Of a stretch of DNA of 64,000 nt, positions 7,800 to 17,398 are shown piece after piece. The stretch lies in assembly GCF_945605565.1 (NCBI RefSeq), contig NZ_OX216966.1, positions 1,981,501 through 2,045,500 on the forward strand, written 5' to 3'. The number at the start of each line of letters is the position of its first letter. Position 1 is the first letter of the stretch. A model generated the notes under the pieces. The model saw only the letters and a list, made by a program, of their open reading frames with translations, did not search any database and was not told where the DNA came from. The DNA is from Paenibacillus dendritiformis (GTDB lineage: Bacteria > Bacillota > Bacilli > Paenibacillales > Paenibacillaceae). Made by a program: the position numbers and the translations under genes.

Positions 7800-8969
7800 A
7801 TGAAAAAATGGGATCTGTCGGCAGCCGGGCAGCTTGGCCTGAGCGAGGAAGGATTACAGGCCGCCTGGTCGCTGCTTGATAAGGCGGCTGAGCAGGGAAT
7901 TATCCCCGGAGGCGTGGCTCTCATTGGGCGCCGCGGCCATGCGGCGGCTTATGCCGCCGGGCATGCGTTCCTAAGCGAAGAGCGCTCCATTCCGGCCAGC
8001 GTGGATACGATCTATGACTGCGCGTCATTAACGAAGGTCGTCATTACGCTGGCACTCATGCTCATCTTGCTGGATCGCGGCCAAGTGCGGCTTACCGATC
8101 CGGTGGCACAGCATATCCCCGCATTTGGCGCCGCGGGGAAGGCAGAGGTTACGATCGGGCAGTTGCTGGCCCATACCTCGGGCTTGCCCGCGCATCGCGA
8201 TCTGTATTCGCACGGATGGACGCCGCAGCAGATCCACGAGGCGATCTGCGCGATGGAACCGGACTATCCGCCAGGGACGCGCTGCGTCTATAGCTGCCTA
8301 GGATATATTATCCTCGGGCACATTATCCGGCAGCAGTTCGGGCGTCCGTTGGAGGAAGCGGCCTGGAGCGAGGTACTGCAGCCGCTTGGGATGACGGCGA
8401 GCCGGTACAACCCGCCGCCGGAATGGAAGCCGCGCATCGCGGCGACGGAATACGATGCGGCGCTGGGCGAGTACCGCTGGGGCTTCGTGCACGATGAGAA
8501 CGCGTATGCGCTTGGCGGCGCGGCAGGCAATGCGGGGCTGTTCTCGACCGCATCGGATCTGCTGCGGTATGCCCGCATGTGGCTGGCCTTGGCAGGCAGC
8601 GCAAGTTATACGGCCGGCGCGGCCGACGCCTCCTTGAGCCACTCCCGGCCCGGGGACGGCCCGGAGGCCTTGCTCTTGTCGCGTGAGGCCGTCAACGAAG
8701 CGCTGCGAAGCCATACCCTTGACATTCCGGGAGCGCACCGGGGGTTGGGATGGGTGCTTCGCGGCGACCCGGCCGATGTTGGCAGGGAGGGGCTGTCTCC
8801 ATTCCGTTTCGGCCATACGGGCTTCACCGGAACAAGTCTCTGGATCGATCCGGCCCAGGATCTGATCTTAATTCTGCTGACGAACCGCGTTCATTTCGGC
8901 CGGGGCAACTCGATCGCGGCGCTCCGCCGGCAGTTCCACGAAGCAGCCGTAGCGGCTATACAGAAATAA
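7800..8969 (+). CDS. Serine beta-lactamase / penicillin-binding-protein-like hydrolase
   Basis: A 389-residue class C-like serine hydrolase. The active-site motif SxxK is Ser76-Leu-Thr-Lys79 in DCASLTKVV, followed by a YS-motif in CVYSCLGYIILG and a C-terminal HTG motif in FRFGHTGFTGTSLW. No signal peptide is evident, suggesting a cytoplasmic esterase or peptidase rather than true antibiotic resistance. B. subtilis ybbE, which lies in a MurNAc-recycling operon, is a comparable neighbour. I prefer ATG 7800; ATG 7746 would add 18 residues with no clear domain. Ser is followed by Cys where class C enzymes usually have YSN, so catalysis may differ. Confidence 0.8.
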   Translation: MKKWDLSAAGQLGLSEEGLQAAWSLLDKAAEQGIIPGGVALIGRRGHAAAYAAGHAFLSEERSIPASVDTIYDCASLTKVVITLALMLILLDRGQVRLTDPVAQHIPAFGAAGKAEVTIGQLLAHTSGLPAHRDLYSHGWTPQQIHEAICAMEPDYPPGTRCVYSCLGYIILGHIIRQQFGRPLEEAAWSEVLQPLGMTASRYNPPPEWKPRIAATEYDAALGEYRWGFVHDENAYALGGAAGNAGLFSTASDLLRYARMWLALAGSASYTAGAADASLSHSRPGDGPEALLLSREAVNEALRSHTLDIPGAHRGLGWVLRGDPADVGREGLSPFRFGHTGFTGTSLWIDPAQDLILILLTNRVHFGRGNSIAALRRQFHEAAVAAIQK

Positions 8970-8979
8970 GTCTAACTCA

Positions 8980-9026
8980 AATCCTTGGCAAGCGTCTCCG
9001 ATCGGATGCCGGCCAGGGATTTTTTT
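8980..9026 (+). terminator. Terminator of the anmK operon
   Basis: The arms AATCCTTGGC (8980-8989) and GCCAGGGATT (9012-9021) pair with one G-T, and a run of seven T residues follows. Confidence 0.8.
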
Positions 9027-9119
9027 GTTGGCAGACAGGCTCTGCCGAAATGATTAAACAGCTAGGCTTGAACACATAAGAGTTCGCATCTATTTCGGAA
9101 GCTTGCATATTGCGTCTGT

Positions 9120-9277
9120 TCACCAGAATGTGGTTGCTCAACAGAAGGTGGCTGTTCAATAGAATGGGGCTTTCCAGCAGGAGGTGGCTGTTCAATAGAA
9201 GACCGCTATTCAGTAAAATATGGCTCATCAACAGAATTTGACGGTTCACCAGAATGTGGTTGTTCAGCAGATTGCGG
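9120..9277. repeat. Tandem array of about eight 18-bp units
   Basis: Units of the form TCAACAGAATGTGGCTGT begin at 9120 and recur every 18 bp to 9264, with a partial ninth copy. Variation is scattered (AACAG, CCAG, ATAG; GTGGCTG, GGGGCTT). On the minus strand an open frame reads as a hexapeptide repeat of type S/N-H-I/L-L-L-N, but it lacks an initiation site and a protein context. Confidence 0.85.
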
Positions 9278-9535
9278 GAGGGAAAATGCAGCAGCGGAGA
9301 AAATGGTGGAAGTTGGAATTGGCGCACGTCGTGACCAATGGCAAAGTGGCCTGTCGAATCCAGACAGCAGTGTATCTGTCAGGTCTTTGATCCACTCTCC
9401 CCTTGGCTCAGAGAGAGAAAGCACACGTCGGCACGGCAAGCGTCAGGAGGCGGAGCGAGCCGCTGAAGCAATCAGGCGAGCAAGCAGATGGACCAAATAG
9501 TTGAATCTAGCAGACGGAATAGCAACCATGTGATG
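9278..9535. other. Gene-free spacer between two repeat arrays
   Basis: I find no gene. At 9386-9402 it carries TTTGATCCACTCTCCCC, which in reverse complement (GGGGAGAGTGGATCAAA) resembles the core of the array that follows and a site at 51430-51445. Confidence 0.5.
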
Positions 9536-10430
9536 CCAACGACTTGTCCCCTAAACGCGCCCCTGAGCCGATGGGAGATTGCTTATAAGGCAGCCGAGGA
9601 TATGCCCCGACTGGCTTCTGAATCAATGGGATAGTGACGCTAAGAAGAAACCGAAGCATGTACCGGGCGAGATGCTGATTCGATGGGATAGCGCCCCTAA
9701 GGGAAAAGAGGCACCATCCCCGCCGGCGTGCCCTTGAGCCGATGGGAGATTGCTTATAAGGCAGCCGAGGATATGCCCCGACTGGCTTCTGAATCAACGG
9801 GATAGGGTGGCGTTAAGGAAGAAAGCGAAGCATGTACCGGGCGAGTTGCTGATTCGATGGGATAGCGACCCTAAGGGAAAAGAGGCACCATCCCCGCCGG
9901 CGTGCCCCTGAGCCGAAGGGAGATTGCTTATAAGACAGCCGAGGATATGCCCCGACTGGCTTCTGAATCAACGGGATAGTGACGCTAAGAAGAAACCGAA
10001 GCATGTACCGGGCGAGATGCTGATTCGATGGGATAGCGACCCTAAGGGAAAAGAGGCACCATCCCCGCCGGCGTGCCCCTGAGCCGAAGGGAGATTGCTT
10101 ATAAGACAGCCGAGGATATGCCCCGACTGGCTTCTGAATCAACGGGATAGTGACGCTAAGAAGAAACCGAAGCATGTACCGGGCGAGATGCTGATTCGAT
10201 GGGATAGCGCCCCTAAGGGAAAAGAGGCACCATCCCCGCCGGCGTGCCCTTGAGCCGATGGGAGATTGCTTATAAGGCAGCCGAGGATATGCCCCGACTG
10301 GCTTCTGAATCAACGGGATAGGGTGGCGTTAAGGAAGAAAGCGAAGCATGTACCGGGCGAGATGCTGATTCGACGGGATAGCGACCCTAAGGGAAAAGAG
10401 GCAACCTCCCGGCCTGCACCCTGAACCAGG
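9536..10430. repeat. Higher-order tandem array, five 171-174-bp units each made of three 57-bp subunits
   Basis: GAGATTGCTTATAAGG begins at 9575, 9746, 9920, 10091 and 10262, giving spacings of 171, 174, 171 and 171 bp. Each unit contains three related cores about 57 bp apart: GCCGATGGGAGATTGCTTA, CTGAATCAATGGGATAGTG and CTGATTCGATGGGATAGCG. Each core ends in a (C/A)TAAGG-like word. A partial sixth unit fades out near 10430. Frames on the minus strand stay open across the units because 171 is divisible by 3, but they have no start signals and I treat them as chance. Confidence 0.9.
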
Positions 10431-10556
10431 GGCTCGGGCATCCTCACAGGCTTTACATCAAATGTAAGCTATGTGCTTCCATAATATACATATGTCCACT
10501 ACGAAAGGACGCATTAACCGCAGTGTCCGCATGTCAAAAACAAGAAAAAATAGTTG

Positions 10557-10584
10557 TTGATCTTTCGTTGGCATCGTTTATAAT
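10557..10584 (+). promoter_or_regulatory. Sigma-A promoter of the IclR gene
   Basis: TTGATC (10557-10562), a 16-bp spacer and TATAAT (10579-10584), 83 bp before the GTG start. Confidence 0.6.
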
Positions 10585-10666
10585 GATGAAAAATTATTTA
10601 TAGAAACAGTGTATCTATTATCGGTACAGAGGCCTTGCTGAATAAAAAAGGGGAAGAGGTGAGGAA

Positions 10667-11428
10667 GTGTCGCTCAAGACGCTGGCCAAATCGCTTGAAT
10701 TGCTTGATTGCTTTACATCGGATCATCCGATATGGGGGGTACGTGATTTAGCGAAGAAGCTGGGAATGCACCACTCGGTCGTGCATCGCATCGTAACGAC
10801 GTTCGAGCAGCACGGCTTTCTCATTCAGAACAGAGAGACGCAGAAATACCATCTTGGCTTGAAGCTGCTGGAGTACGGCAAGGTCGTCACCGATCAGCTC
10901 AACATTCAGCAATATTTTCAGCCGATTTTGAAGGAAATTGCGAATTCGACTGGGGAATCGGTGTACCTGAATATGCTGGAAGGGAAGGAGGGCGTCTGCG
11001 TATCCATCGTTCTCAGCTCGAAGGATATTCAATATCTGATTCCGGTCGGCGACCGTTCGCCGCTGTATGCCGGAGCTTCGCAGAAGGTCATGATGGCTTA
11101 CGTATCTGAGGAGCTTCAGGAGGAGATTATTCAGGAAGGCTTGACGGCCGTCACTTCTCGAACGATAACGGACTCGCTCCGCTTGCGGGCCCAATTGGCG
11201 CAAATCAAGGAGGAGGGCTGGTGCATTTCTGTCGGTGAATATACGGAAGATGTCGTCGGTATATCCGTTCCGATGCTGGACAGTCATCGCCGCATTCTTG
11301 GCTCCATTACGATTGCCGGACCAAGATACCGGATAGACGACGAGAGATGCGAGTCGTACTTGCGCATTTTGCTAGACCAAGTCCCTTTAATACGTCAAAG
11401 CTGCAATATTATATCGCATATGTGGTAA
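10667..11428 (+). CDS. IclR-family transcriptional regulator
   Basis: A 253-residue regulator. The N-terminal winged helix (about 1-70) includes VRDLAKKLGMHHSVVHRIVT and FEQHGFLIQ. The C-terminal IclR effector domain (about 75-250) includes KEIANSTGESVYLNML, YAGASQKVMMAY and SITIAGPRYRID. The GTG start at 10667 follows AAGAGGTGAGG. It heads, on the same strand, a cluster for peptide uptake and processing, and IclR proteins commonly control adjacent catabolic operons in response to a metabolite. A sigma-A promoter lies 83 bp upstream. The nature of the effector cannot be read from the sequence. Confidence 0.9.
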   Translation: MSLKTLAKSLELLDCFTSDHPIWGVRDLAKKLGMHHSVVHRIVTTFEQHGFLIQNRETQKYHLGLKLLEYGKVVTDQLNIQQYFQPILKEIANSTGESVYLNMLEGKEGVCVSIVLSSKDIQYLIPVGDRSPLYAGASQKVMMAYVSEELQEEIIQEGLTAVTSRTITDSLRLRAQLAQIKEEGWCISVGEYTEDVVGISVPMLDSHRRILGSITIAGPRYRIDDERCESYLRILLDQVPLIRQSCNIISHMW

Positions 11429-11502
11429 CCAGGGTTCATATTTTTACACAGCTGCACTTTATTTAGATAATGAGATACCGCTTTAAAGGGGGAGGGGTTG
11501 CT

Positions 11503-12513
11503 TTGCTACAATTCATTACTCGACGTCTGTTATACCTCATTCCAAGCTTGCTCGGCATCGTGCTCATCACGTTCATTCTGTCCAGAGTGCTGCCGGGCGA
11601 CCCTGCTCTGATGATTGCCGGAGAGCAAGCGCCGCAGCATGTGGTGGAGAACATTCGCGCTCAGCTCGGGCTGAACGAGCCGCTGTACGTTCAGTTCGGC
11701 GCTTATATCAAACAGCTGGCGCAAGGGGATCTGGGGATCGCTTGGCACACGGGACATACGGTGGTAGAGGATTTCGCCGTCCGTCTGCCGGCCACGATTG
11801 AGCTTGGCTTCGCCAGTCTGTTGATTGCGTTATTGGTGGCCATTCCGGTTGGCATCGTGGCCGCCACGAAAAAAGAATCGATCGTGGATCACATCTCCCG
11901 CGTTTTTTCACTTATCGGCGCCTGCATGCCGGTTTTCTGGCTGGGACTGCTGCTCATCCTGTTCTTCTATTCCAAGCTTGGCATTGCGCCTGCTCCTATG
12001 GGCCGAATCGGCGGAGATATCCTCCCGCCCACGCATATTACCGGATTATTTCTTGTGGACAGCTTGCTTACGGCTGATTGGGTGGCCTTCAAGCAATCCT
12101 TATCGCATCTTATCCTTCCGGCCATTTGCCTTAGCGCCGGCACGATGGCCATCATCGCCCGCATGATGCGTTCCAGCATGCTGGAGGTCATCGGCCAGGA
12201 TTATATCCGGACGGCCCGCGCCAAAGGGCTCAACGAACGTTCCGTCGTGTACAAGCATGCTCTGGCCAATGCTTCGATCCCGACGATTACAATGGTCGGC
12301 CTCCAGATTGGTTACCTGCTCGGGGGCGCGGTCATTACGGAAACGATCTTCGCCTGGCCCGGCGTCGGAAGCTATGTCACGGAGTCGATTCTCGCGACGG
12401 ATTATGCCCCAATTCAGGCGTTCACGCTGCTAAGCGCCGTCGTATACAGCGGCATCAATTTGCTGGTCGATCTCATATATGGCTTGATCGATCCACGCAT
12501 TCGCTATGAATAA
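11503..12513 (+). CDS. Dpp/Opp-type ABC transporter permease, subunit B
   Basis: A 336-residue inner-membrane permease. It begins LQFITRRLLYLIPSLLGIVLI and contains the family's N-terminal HVVENIRAQLGLNEPLYVQFG segment, six hydrophobic helices and the coupling (EAA-like) loop YIRTARAKGLNERSVVYKHA. The TTG at 11503 behind AGGGGGAGGGG is preferred over ATG 11470, because family members begin at this point. It pairs with the permease at 12552 to form the membrane channel for the lipoprotein, the two ATPases and the imported peptide-like substrate. Confidence 0.92.
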   Translation: MLQFITRRLLYLIPSLLGIVLITFILSRVLPGDPALMIAGEQAPQHVVENIRAQLGLNEPLYVQFGAYIKQLAQGDLGIAWHTGHTVVEDFAVRLPATIELGFASLLIALLVAIPVGIVAATKKESIVDHISRVFSLIGACMPVFWLGLLLILFFYSKLGIAPAPMGRIGGDILPPTHITGLFLVDSLLTADWVAFKQSLSHLILPAICLSAGTMAIIARMMRSSMLEVIGQDYIRTARAKGLNERSVVYKHALANASIPTITMVGLQIGYLLGGAVITETIFAWPGVGSYVTESILATDYAPIQAFTLLSAVVYSGINLLVDLIYGLIDPRIRYE

Positions 12514-12551
12514 TCCATCTCTCATGTCATGACATCTTAGGAGGTGCAACC

Positions 12552-13475
12552 GTGATGAAAGCATCAACCTCATCGTCCGCTGCAATCGCGGCGGCGAGCG
12601 ACACGTCCATGCTGCAGGAGTTCTGGTATGGGCTGCGGCAGTGGAGCAAGCTGTTCCTTCGCAACAAGCTTGCTGCGCTCGGCCTCTTCCTGATCGTGCT
12701 GTGGACGCTCCTGGCCATCGCCGCGCCGCTGGTCGCGCCCTATGCGCCGGATGCCACGCAGTTGGATGCGAAGCTGCAAGGTCCGAGCGGGGAGCATTGG
12801 TTCGGGACCGACCAATTCGGCCGGGATATTTTCAGCCGTGTGGTGTACGCTGCACGCATATCGATCTGGACCGGGCTTATCGCCGTCGGAATTTCCTTCT
12901 TCATCGGCGTTCCGCTCGGCGGCATCGCCGCTTATTACGGCGGCTGGATCGGGAATGTGATTATGCGCGTCATGGATATTTTTCTGGCGTTCCCTTCGCT
13001 CATTCTGGCGATGGCGATCGCGGCCGCCATGGGCCCTGGCCTCATCAGCGCGATGATGGCCGTTGGCGTCGTCGGCATTCCGGAGTTCGCCCGTCTCATG
13101 TACAGCCAGACCATCTATTTGAAGGAACGCGAATTCGTGGAGGCGAGCCGCTCCATTGGCGTCAAGGACGGCACCATTCTTGTCCGGCATATTTTCCCGA
13201 ATGCGCTGGCGCCGCTGCTCGTTCGCATTACGCTCGGGATGGGCTTCGCCATCTTGACGGCGGCGAGCTTGAGCTTCCTCGGTCTCGGCGTGCGTCCGCC
13301 GCTGGCGGAGTGGGGGGCCATGATATCCGAAGGCCGCGAGTACATTATTACCGGCGAATGGTGGCTGGTCACGTTCCCGGGGCTTGCCATCGCAACAACG
13401 ATTCTTGGCTTCAATCTGCTTGGCGACGGACTGCGCGACGTACTTGATCCGCGGCTGCGCACAAGCCGGAAATAA
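12552..13475 (+). CDS. Dpp/Opp-type ABC transporter permease, subunit C
   Basis: A 307-residue permease. It has an N-terminal cytoplasmic extension, a first transmembrane helix (AALGLFLIVLWTLLAIAAPL), the family segment GPSGEHWFGTDQFGRDIFSR and five further helices. Its EAA-like loop is REFVEASRSIGVKDGTILVR, followed by the conserved VRPPLAEWGAMISEGREYI. The GTG at 12552 (next codon ATG 12555) follows AGGAGGTGC. It lies 38 bp after the first permease and is surely co-transcribed. Confidence 0.92.
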   Translation: MMKASTSSSAAIAAASDTSMLQEFWYGLRQWSKLFLRNKLAALGLFLIVLWTLLAIAAPLVAPYAPDATQLDAKLQGPSGEHWFGTDQFGRDIFSRVVYAARISIWTGLIAVGISFFIGVPLGGIAAYYGGWIGNVIMRVMDIFLAFPSLILAMAIAAAMGPGLISAMMAVGVVGIPEFARLMYSQTIYLKEREFVEASRSIGVKDGTILVRHIFPNALAPLLVRITLGMGFAILTAASLSFLGLGVRPPLAEWGAMISEGREYIITGEWWLVTFPGLAIATTILGFNLLGDGLRDVLDPRLRTSRK

Positions 13476-13513
13476 GCGAAATTTTTCAGTCGAATATTCA
13501 GGGGGAGGAAACA

Positions 13514-15112
13514 ATGATGAAACGAAGCAACTTGACGATGGCCCTTGTATTGACACTCATCTTGGCTCTGGTTGCGGGCTGCGCGCCGAAGGCGAACCAG
13601 TCCGGGGGAGACAGCGCCACCGGCTCTGGCGAACAAACGAACGCGACCGGCAGCAAAACGCTGACCGTAGCCTATTCCGAAGGCGGGCAGACGCTCGATC
13701 CGGCGGAAGCGAACGATCTGACGTCGGATACGCTGGTGCTGTCCACGTATGATCAGCTCGTCACGTATGGCGTCAAAAACGTAGATGGCGCGGATATCGC
13801 CGCCACCGAAGAAATCAAGCCGATGCTAGCTGAGTCGTGGGACGTATCCGATGACCAGAAGACGTATACGTTCAAGCTGCGCCAGGACGTGAAGTTCCAT
13901 AGCGGCAATCCGCTCGATGCGGATGCGGTCGTGTTCTCGCTCGATCATATCAAAAACTCGAACTCGGGCGGATTCCTGTATCAGCAAGCCTCCATCGAGT
14001 CGTACCGCAAGGTGGACGACCATACGGTGGAAGTGAAGCTGGAGCGCCCGAACCATATGTTCTTGCAAATTTTGGCGATGTATTCCTTCTCCGTCATCGA
14101 CCCGAAAGCGATCGAAGGGGATGCGAATGAATTTCTGAAGACGAAGACGGCAGGATCCGGGCCATTCAAGCTGGAGAAATGGGATCCTTCCTCTGAGGCG
14201 GTATTCGTGGCGAACGACGATTACTGGCAGGAGCGCGCCAAGCTGGACAAAGTCGTCATGAAGTTCATGAAGGAAGCTTCGTCCCGCACGATGATGCTGA
14301 ACAAGGGCGATATCGACCTGGCCATGGAGATTCCGCCGAAGGATGTCGATACGTTGAAGCAGAACAACGGGCTCACTGTACGCTCTGATGCGAGCAACCG
14401 CATTTTGTACATGGGTCTGAACAATAACATGAAGCCGTTCGACAATCCGAAGGTGCGCCAGGCGATCGCCTACGCGATTCCGCAGGATGCGCTCTTGAAG
14501 GATGTCATGTACGGACAAGCCAAGCAAATGAAGAGCATTGTGGCAAGCAATACGCCGGGCTTTTCCGATAATGGCTACGAGTATGAATACAATCTGGACA
14601 AAGCGAAGGAGCTGCTGAAGGAAGCGGGCTACGAGAATGGCTTCTCCTTCGACTTCACGCTCGGCTCCGGGTTCAAAGACTGGGAAGATGCCGCTACGGT
14701 CATTCAAGCGGAGCTGAAAAAGATCGGCGTTACGATGAACATCAACAAGCTGGCGCGCGCGCAGTTCCTGGAGCAGCTTCGCACCGGCAACGTGCAATCC
14801 TTCATGTCGAAATGGACCTCTTTCGTCAACGATCCGGAATATCATCTCGGATTCCTGGTAGATAGCGAGAGCTCGTCCAACTACGTTCATTACGATAATG
14901 CGAAGGTCAATGAGCTGTTGGATCTGGCAGCCGTCGAGACGGACATGACGAAGCGCAATGCCATGTATGATGAGATTCAGGGCTTGATCAATGCGGACAT
15001 GCCTTATGTGTACATGTACGAGTACAACCGTCTCGTAGCGTTCAACAACGACGTGAAGGGTTATATTTTCTTCCCGGATGAATGCTTGCGTTTTTACCCG
15101 CTTTCCAAATAA
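13514..15112 (+). CDS. ABC transporter substrate-binding lipoprotein, peptide type (SBP_bac_5)
   Basis: A 532-residue lipoprotein with signal peptide and lipobox LVAGC (Cys23). It then has a Ser/Gly/Thr-rich tether and the family-5 solute-binding fold, with TLDPAEANDLTSDTLVLSTY near the start and YTFKLRQDVKFHSGNPLDAD. This family binds oligopeptides, dipeptides, opines, nickel complexes and glutathione, so the ligand cannot be named from the fold alone. It is translated from GGGGGAGGAAAC in the middle of the transporter operon; ATG 13514 and 13517 are both possible. Confidence 0.92.
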   Translation: MMKRSNLTMALVLTLILALVAGCAPKANQSGGDSATGSGEQTNATGSKTLTVAYSEGGQTLDPAEANDLTSDTLVLSTYDQLVTYGVKNVDGADIAATEEIKPMLAESWDVSDDQKTYTFKLRQDVKFHSGNPLDADAVVFSLDHIKNSNSGGFLYQQASIESYRKVDDHTVEVKLERPNHMFLQILAMYSFSVIDPKAIEGDANEFLKTKTAGSGPFKLEKWDPSSEAVFVANDDYWQERAKLDKVVMKFMKEASSRTMMLNKGDIDLAMEIPPKDVDTLKQNNGLTVRSDASNRILYMGLNNNMKPFDNPKVRQAIAYAIPQDALLKDVMYGQAKQMKSIVASNTPGFSDNGYEYEYNLDKAKELLKEAGYENGFSFDFTLGSGFKDWEDAATVIQAELKKIGVTMNINKLARAQFLEQLRTGNVQSFMSKWTSFVNDPEYHLGFLVDSESSSNYVHYDNAKVNELLDLAAVETDMTKRNAMYDEIQGLINADMPYVYMYEYNRLVAFNNDVKGYIFFPDECLRFYPLSK

Positions 15113-15156
15113 AGAGATAACGATCGCAATGGATATGGATACAGGAGGGGATTACG

Positions 15157-16416
15157 GTGAACGAATGGAAGCAACGCTGGATAGACGAAGTGGAACAACG
15201 CCAGGACGAATTGCTGGGATTATGCTCGAAGCTGATTCAATTCCCGACGGAAAATCCGCCTGGAGACTCGCGTGACATCAGTCAGTTCATTATCGACTAC
15301 TTGGCCGAGGTTGGCATCGAGACCAAGGTGTATGACGCTGGTGACAACATGCTCAATCTCATTGCTACGATTGGCGATGAATCGGCATCGGAACGCCATT
15401 TGATCTATTGCGGCCATACCGATGTCGTGCCGGCAGGCGACCGCTCCCGCTGGGACTTCGATCCGTTCTCCGGCGAAGTGCGGGACGGCTATGTGCTCGG
15501 ACGCGGGGCCAGCGACATGAAATGCGGCCTGGCCGGGCTCATCTTCAGCGTCAAGCTGCTGAAGGAGCTGCAGATTCCGCTCAAAGGCAGACTATCGCTG
15601 CTTATCGTGCCGGATGAAGAGACCGGCGGGCATCTCGGCGTACCGTGGGTGTTCGATCGGAAGCTGATTCATGGCACGGCGGCGGTTATCGCCGAGCCGT
15701 CGCATCCGCTTCATCCGACGATCGGGCAGAAGGGTAGCTGCTGGTTCAACTTCACGGTGACAGGCACGCCGGGCCACGGCAGCCTGTCCCCTATCCTCGG
15801 GGACAATGCAATTATGAAGGCGGCCGCAGCCGTTCAGGCGCTGCAGCAGCTGCATCAGTATCCGGTCGAGCTGCCAGAGGAAGTGAAGGATATTATCGAA
15901 GTGACGAAGCGTTATATCGCGGAAAAAGAAAATGCCGATTTCTCCGCCATCATCGATCGCGTGTCGGTCAATGTCGGCTTGATCGAAGGTGGAACGAAGA
16001 CGAACGTCGTGCCTGACCGCTGCACGGTCAGCGTCGATACGCGCCTTCCGTTCGGCGTCGAGCCGGCCCAGGTGCTGGCTGAGGCGAAGCAGCTGCTGTC
16101 CGCTATCGGCATCGAGACAGAGCTTCATCCGGAAGGCTTCCAGGGGCTGGCGAACTGGACGCCGCCGACGGACCCGATCGTGGAGGAACTCGTGCAGCAT
16201 ATCTGCGACGTGAAGCAGGAAGAAGGCTACGGCGTCCTGCAATGGGCATCCAGCGATGCGCGGCATTTCCGCCGTGCCGGCATTCCGGTGCTGCAATACG
16301 GCCCTGCCGAGCTGTCCACCATTCACGGCTTCAATGAGAAGGCGCCGGTGCAGGACGTGGTGGACGCGGCCAAGGTGTACACGCTGACGGCGCTCAGCTA
16401 CTTGGGTGGTGAGTAA
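15157..16416 (+). CDS. M20-family metallopeptidase (ArgE/DapE/ACY1 type)
   Basis: A 419-residue di-zinc amidohydrolase, probably cytoplasmic. The metal ligands are recognisable as His in [11 protein letters not shown], the bridging Asp in [10 protein letters not shown], the Glu pair in VPDEETGGH and a C-terminal His in [12 protein letters not shown]. The dimerisation lid is present in the middle (TPGHGSLSP...). Members remove acyl or aminoacyl groups from small N-substituted amino acids or peptides. It is embedded between the binding lipoprotein and the ATPase genes (stop and next start are 1 bp apart), so it most likely hydrolyses the imported compound. The GTG start at 15157 follows GGAGGGG. 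Confidence 0.9.
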   Translation: MNEWKQRWIDEVEQRQDELLGLCSKLIQFPTENPPGDSRDISQFIIDYLAEVGIETKVYDAGDNMLNLIATIGDESASERHLIYCGHTDVVPAGDRSRWDFDPFSGEVRDGYVLGRGASDMKCGLAGLIFSVKLLKELQIPLKGRLSLLIVPDEETGGHLGVPWVFDRKLIHGTAAVIAEPSHPLHPTIGQKGSCWFNFTVTGTPGHGSLSPILGDNAIMKAAAAVQALQQLHQYPVELPEEVKDIIEVTKRYIAEKENADFSAIIDRVSVNVGLIEGGTKTNVVPDRCTVSVDTRLPFGVEPAQVLAEAKQLLSAIGIETELHPEGFQGLANWTPPTDPIVEELVQHICDVKQEEGYGVLQWASSDARHFRRAGIPVLQYGPAELSTIHGFNEKAPVQDVVDAAKVYTLTALSYLGGE

Positions 16417-16417
16417 C

Positions 16418-17398
16418 ATGGAACCGGTGCTGGCAGTCGAACAGCTGGAAACGGAATTTGTTACGAACGGGGGCGTCTTTAAGGCGGTGGACGGCGTAAG
16501 CTTCCACGTGCACCAAGGGGAGACGCTCGGCGTTGTCGGCGAATCGGGCTGCGGCAAAAGCGTCACTTCCTTGTCCATCATGGGGCTTCTCCCGAAGAAA
16601 ATCGGCCGGGTGAAGGGCGGACGCATTCAGTTCCATGGGAACGACCTGCTGCAAGTCCCGGAAAAGAAAATGAGGTCCATTCGCGGCAACCGGATCGCGA
16701 TGATCTTCCAGGAGCCGATGACCTCGCTCAATCCGGTGTTCCGGATCGGCGATCAACTGGCCGAGTCCATCCAGCTTCATAAGAAGCTGAAGCGCAAGGA
16801 AGCGATGCGGCATGCCGTCGACATGCTGCGCAAGGTCGGCATTCCGCATCCCGAGTCGGTGGCGCAGGAATATCCGCACCAGCTCTCGGGCGGGATGCGC
16901 CAGCGGGTCATGATCGCGATGGCGATGTCCTGCAATCCGGAGGTGCTGATCGCGGATGAGCCGACGACAGCGCTTGACGTGACCATACAAGCGCAAATTT
17001 TGGATTTGATGCGGCAGCTGCAGGAGGAAGAGAAGACGTCCATCCTGCTCATTACCCACGACCTCGGGGTTGTCGCCGAGATGTGCCACCGCGTCGTCGT
17101 CATGTACGCGGGGCAGGTCGTGGAAGAGGCGGATGTGGACACGCTCTTCGAATCGCCGCAGCATCCGTATACGCAGGGGCTGCTGGCCTCGCTGCCGCAG
17201 CTTGCCGGGGAGCAGGAGCGGCTGGAGTCGATACCCGGCACCGTGCCGAGTCCGCTGCAGATGCCGCCGGGCTGCCGCTTCGCCCCGCGCTGCAAATACC
17301 GGACGGAAGCATGCGATCAGGCTCAGCCCGCGCTGACGGACCTGGGCGGCGGGCACCGCTGCCGGTGTCTGCTCGTCGAGAAGGGGGTGGCGCGATGA
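16418..17398 (+). CDS. Dpp/Opp-type ABC transporter ATPase, subunit D
   Basis: A 326-residue ATPase. It has Walker [10 protein letters not shown]-loop region [12 protein letters not shown], signature [15 protein letters not shown] and Walker [14 protein letters not shown]. The Cys-containing oligopeptide-transport C-terminal extension ([17 protein letters not shown]) is present. The ATG at 16418 starts 1 bp after the M20 stop and is preferred over the in-frame GTGs at 16406 and 16409. The gene ends in an ATGA overlap with the next ATPase, so the pair is translationally coupled. Confidence 0.93.
   Translation: MEPVLAVEQLETEFVTNGGVFKAVDGVSFHVHQGETLGVVGESGCGKSVTSLSIMGLLPKKIGRVKGGRIQFHGNDLLQVPEKKMRSIRGNRIAMIFQEPMTSLNPVFRIGDQLAESIQLHKKLKRKEAMRHAVDMLRKVGIPHPESVAQEYPHQLSGGMRQRVMIAMAMSCNPEVLIADEPTTALDVTIQAQILDLMRQLQEEEKTSILLITHDLGVVAEMCHRVVVMYAGQVVEEADVDTLFESPQHPYTQGLLASLPQLAGEQERLESIPGTVPSPLQMPPGCRFAPRCKYRTEACDQAQPALTDLGGGHRCRCLLVEKGVAR

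Noticed and set aside
8977-9327. Minus-strand hexapeptide repeat frame
   Set aside because: No initiation signal, no signal peptide or domain. Kept as a DNA minisatellite only.
9507-10313. Minus-strand open frames with 57-residue repeats
   Set aside because: They follow from the 171-bp period and have no binding site. The three subunits per unit at nucleotide level explain the pattern better.
9120-10430. CRISPR array
   Set aside because: Units abut without unique spacers, and 18-bp or 171-bp periods are outside the range. No cas genes are present.
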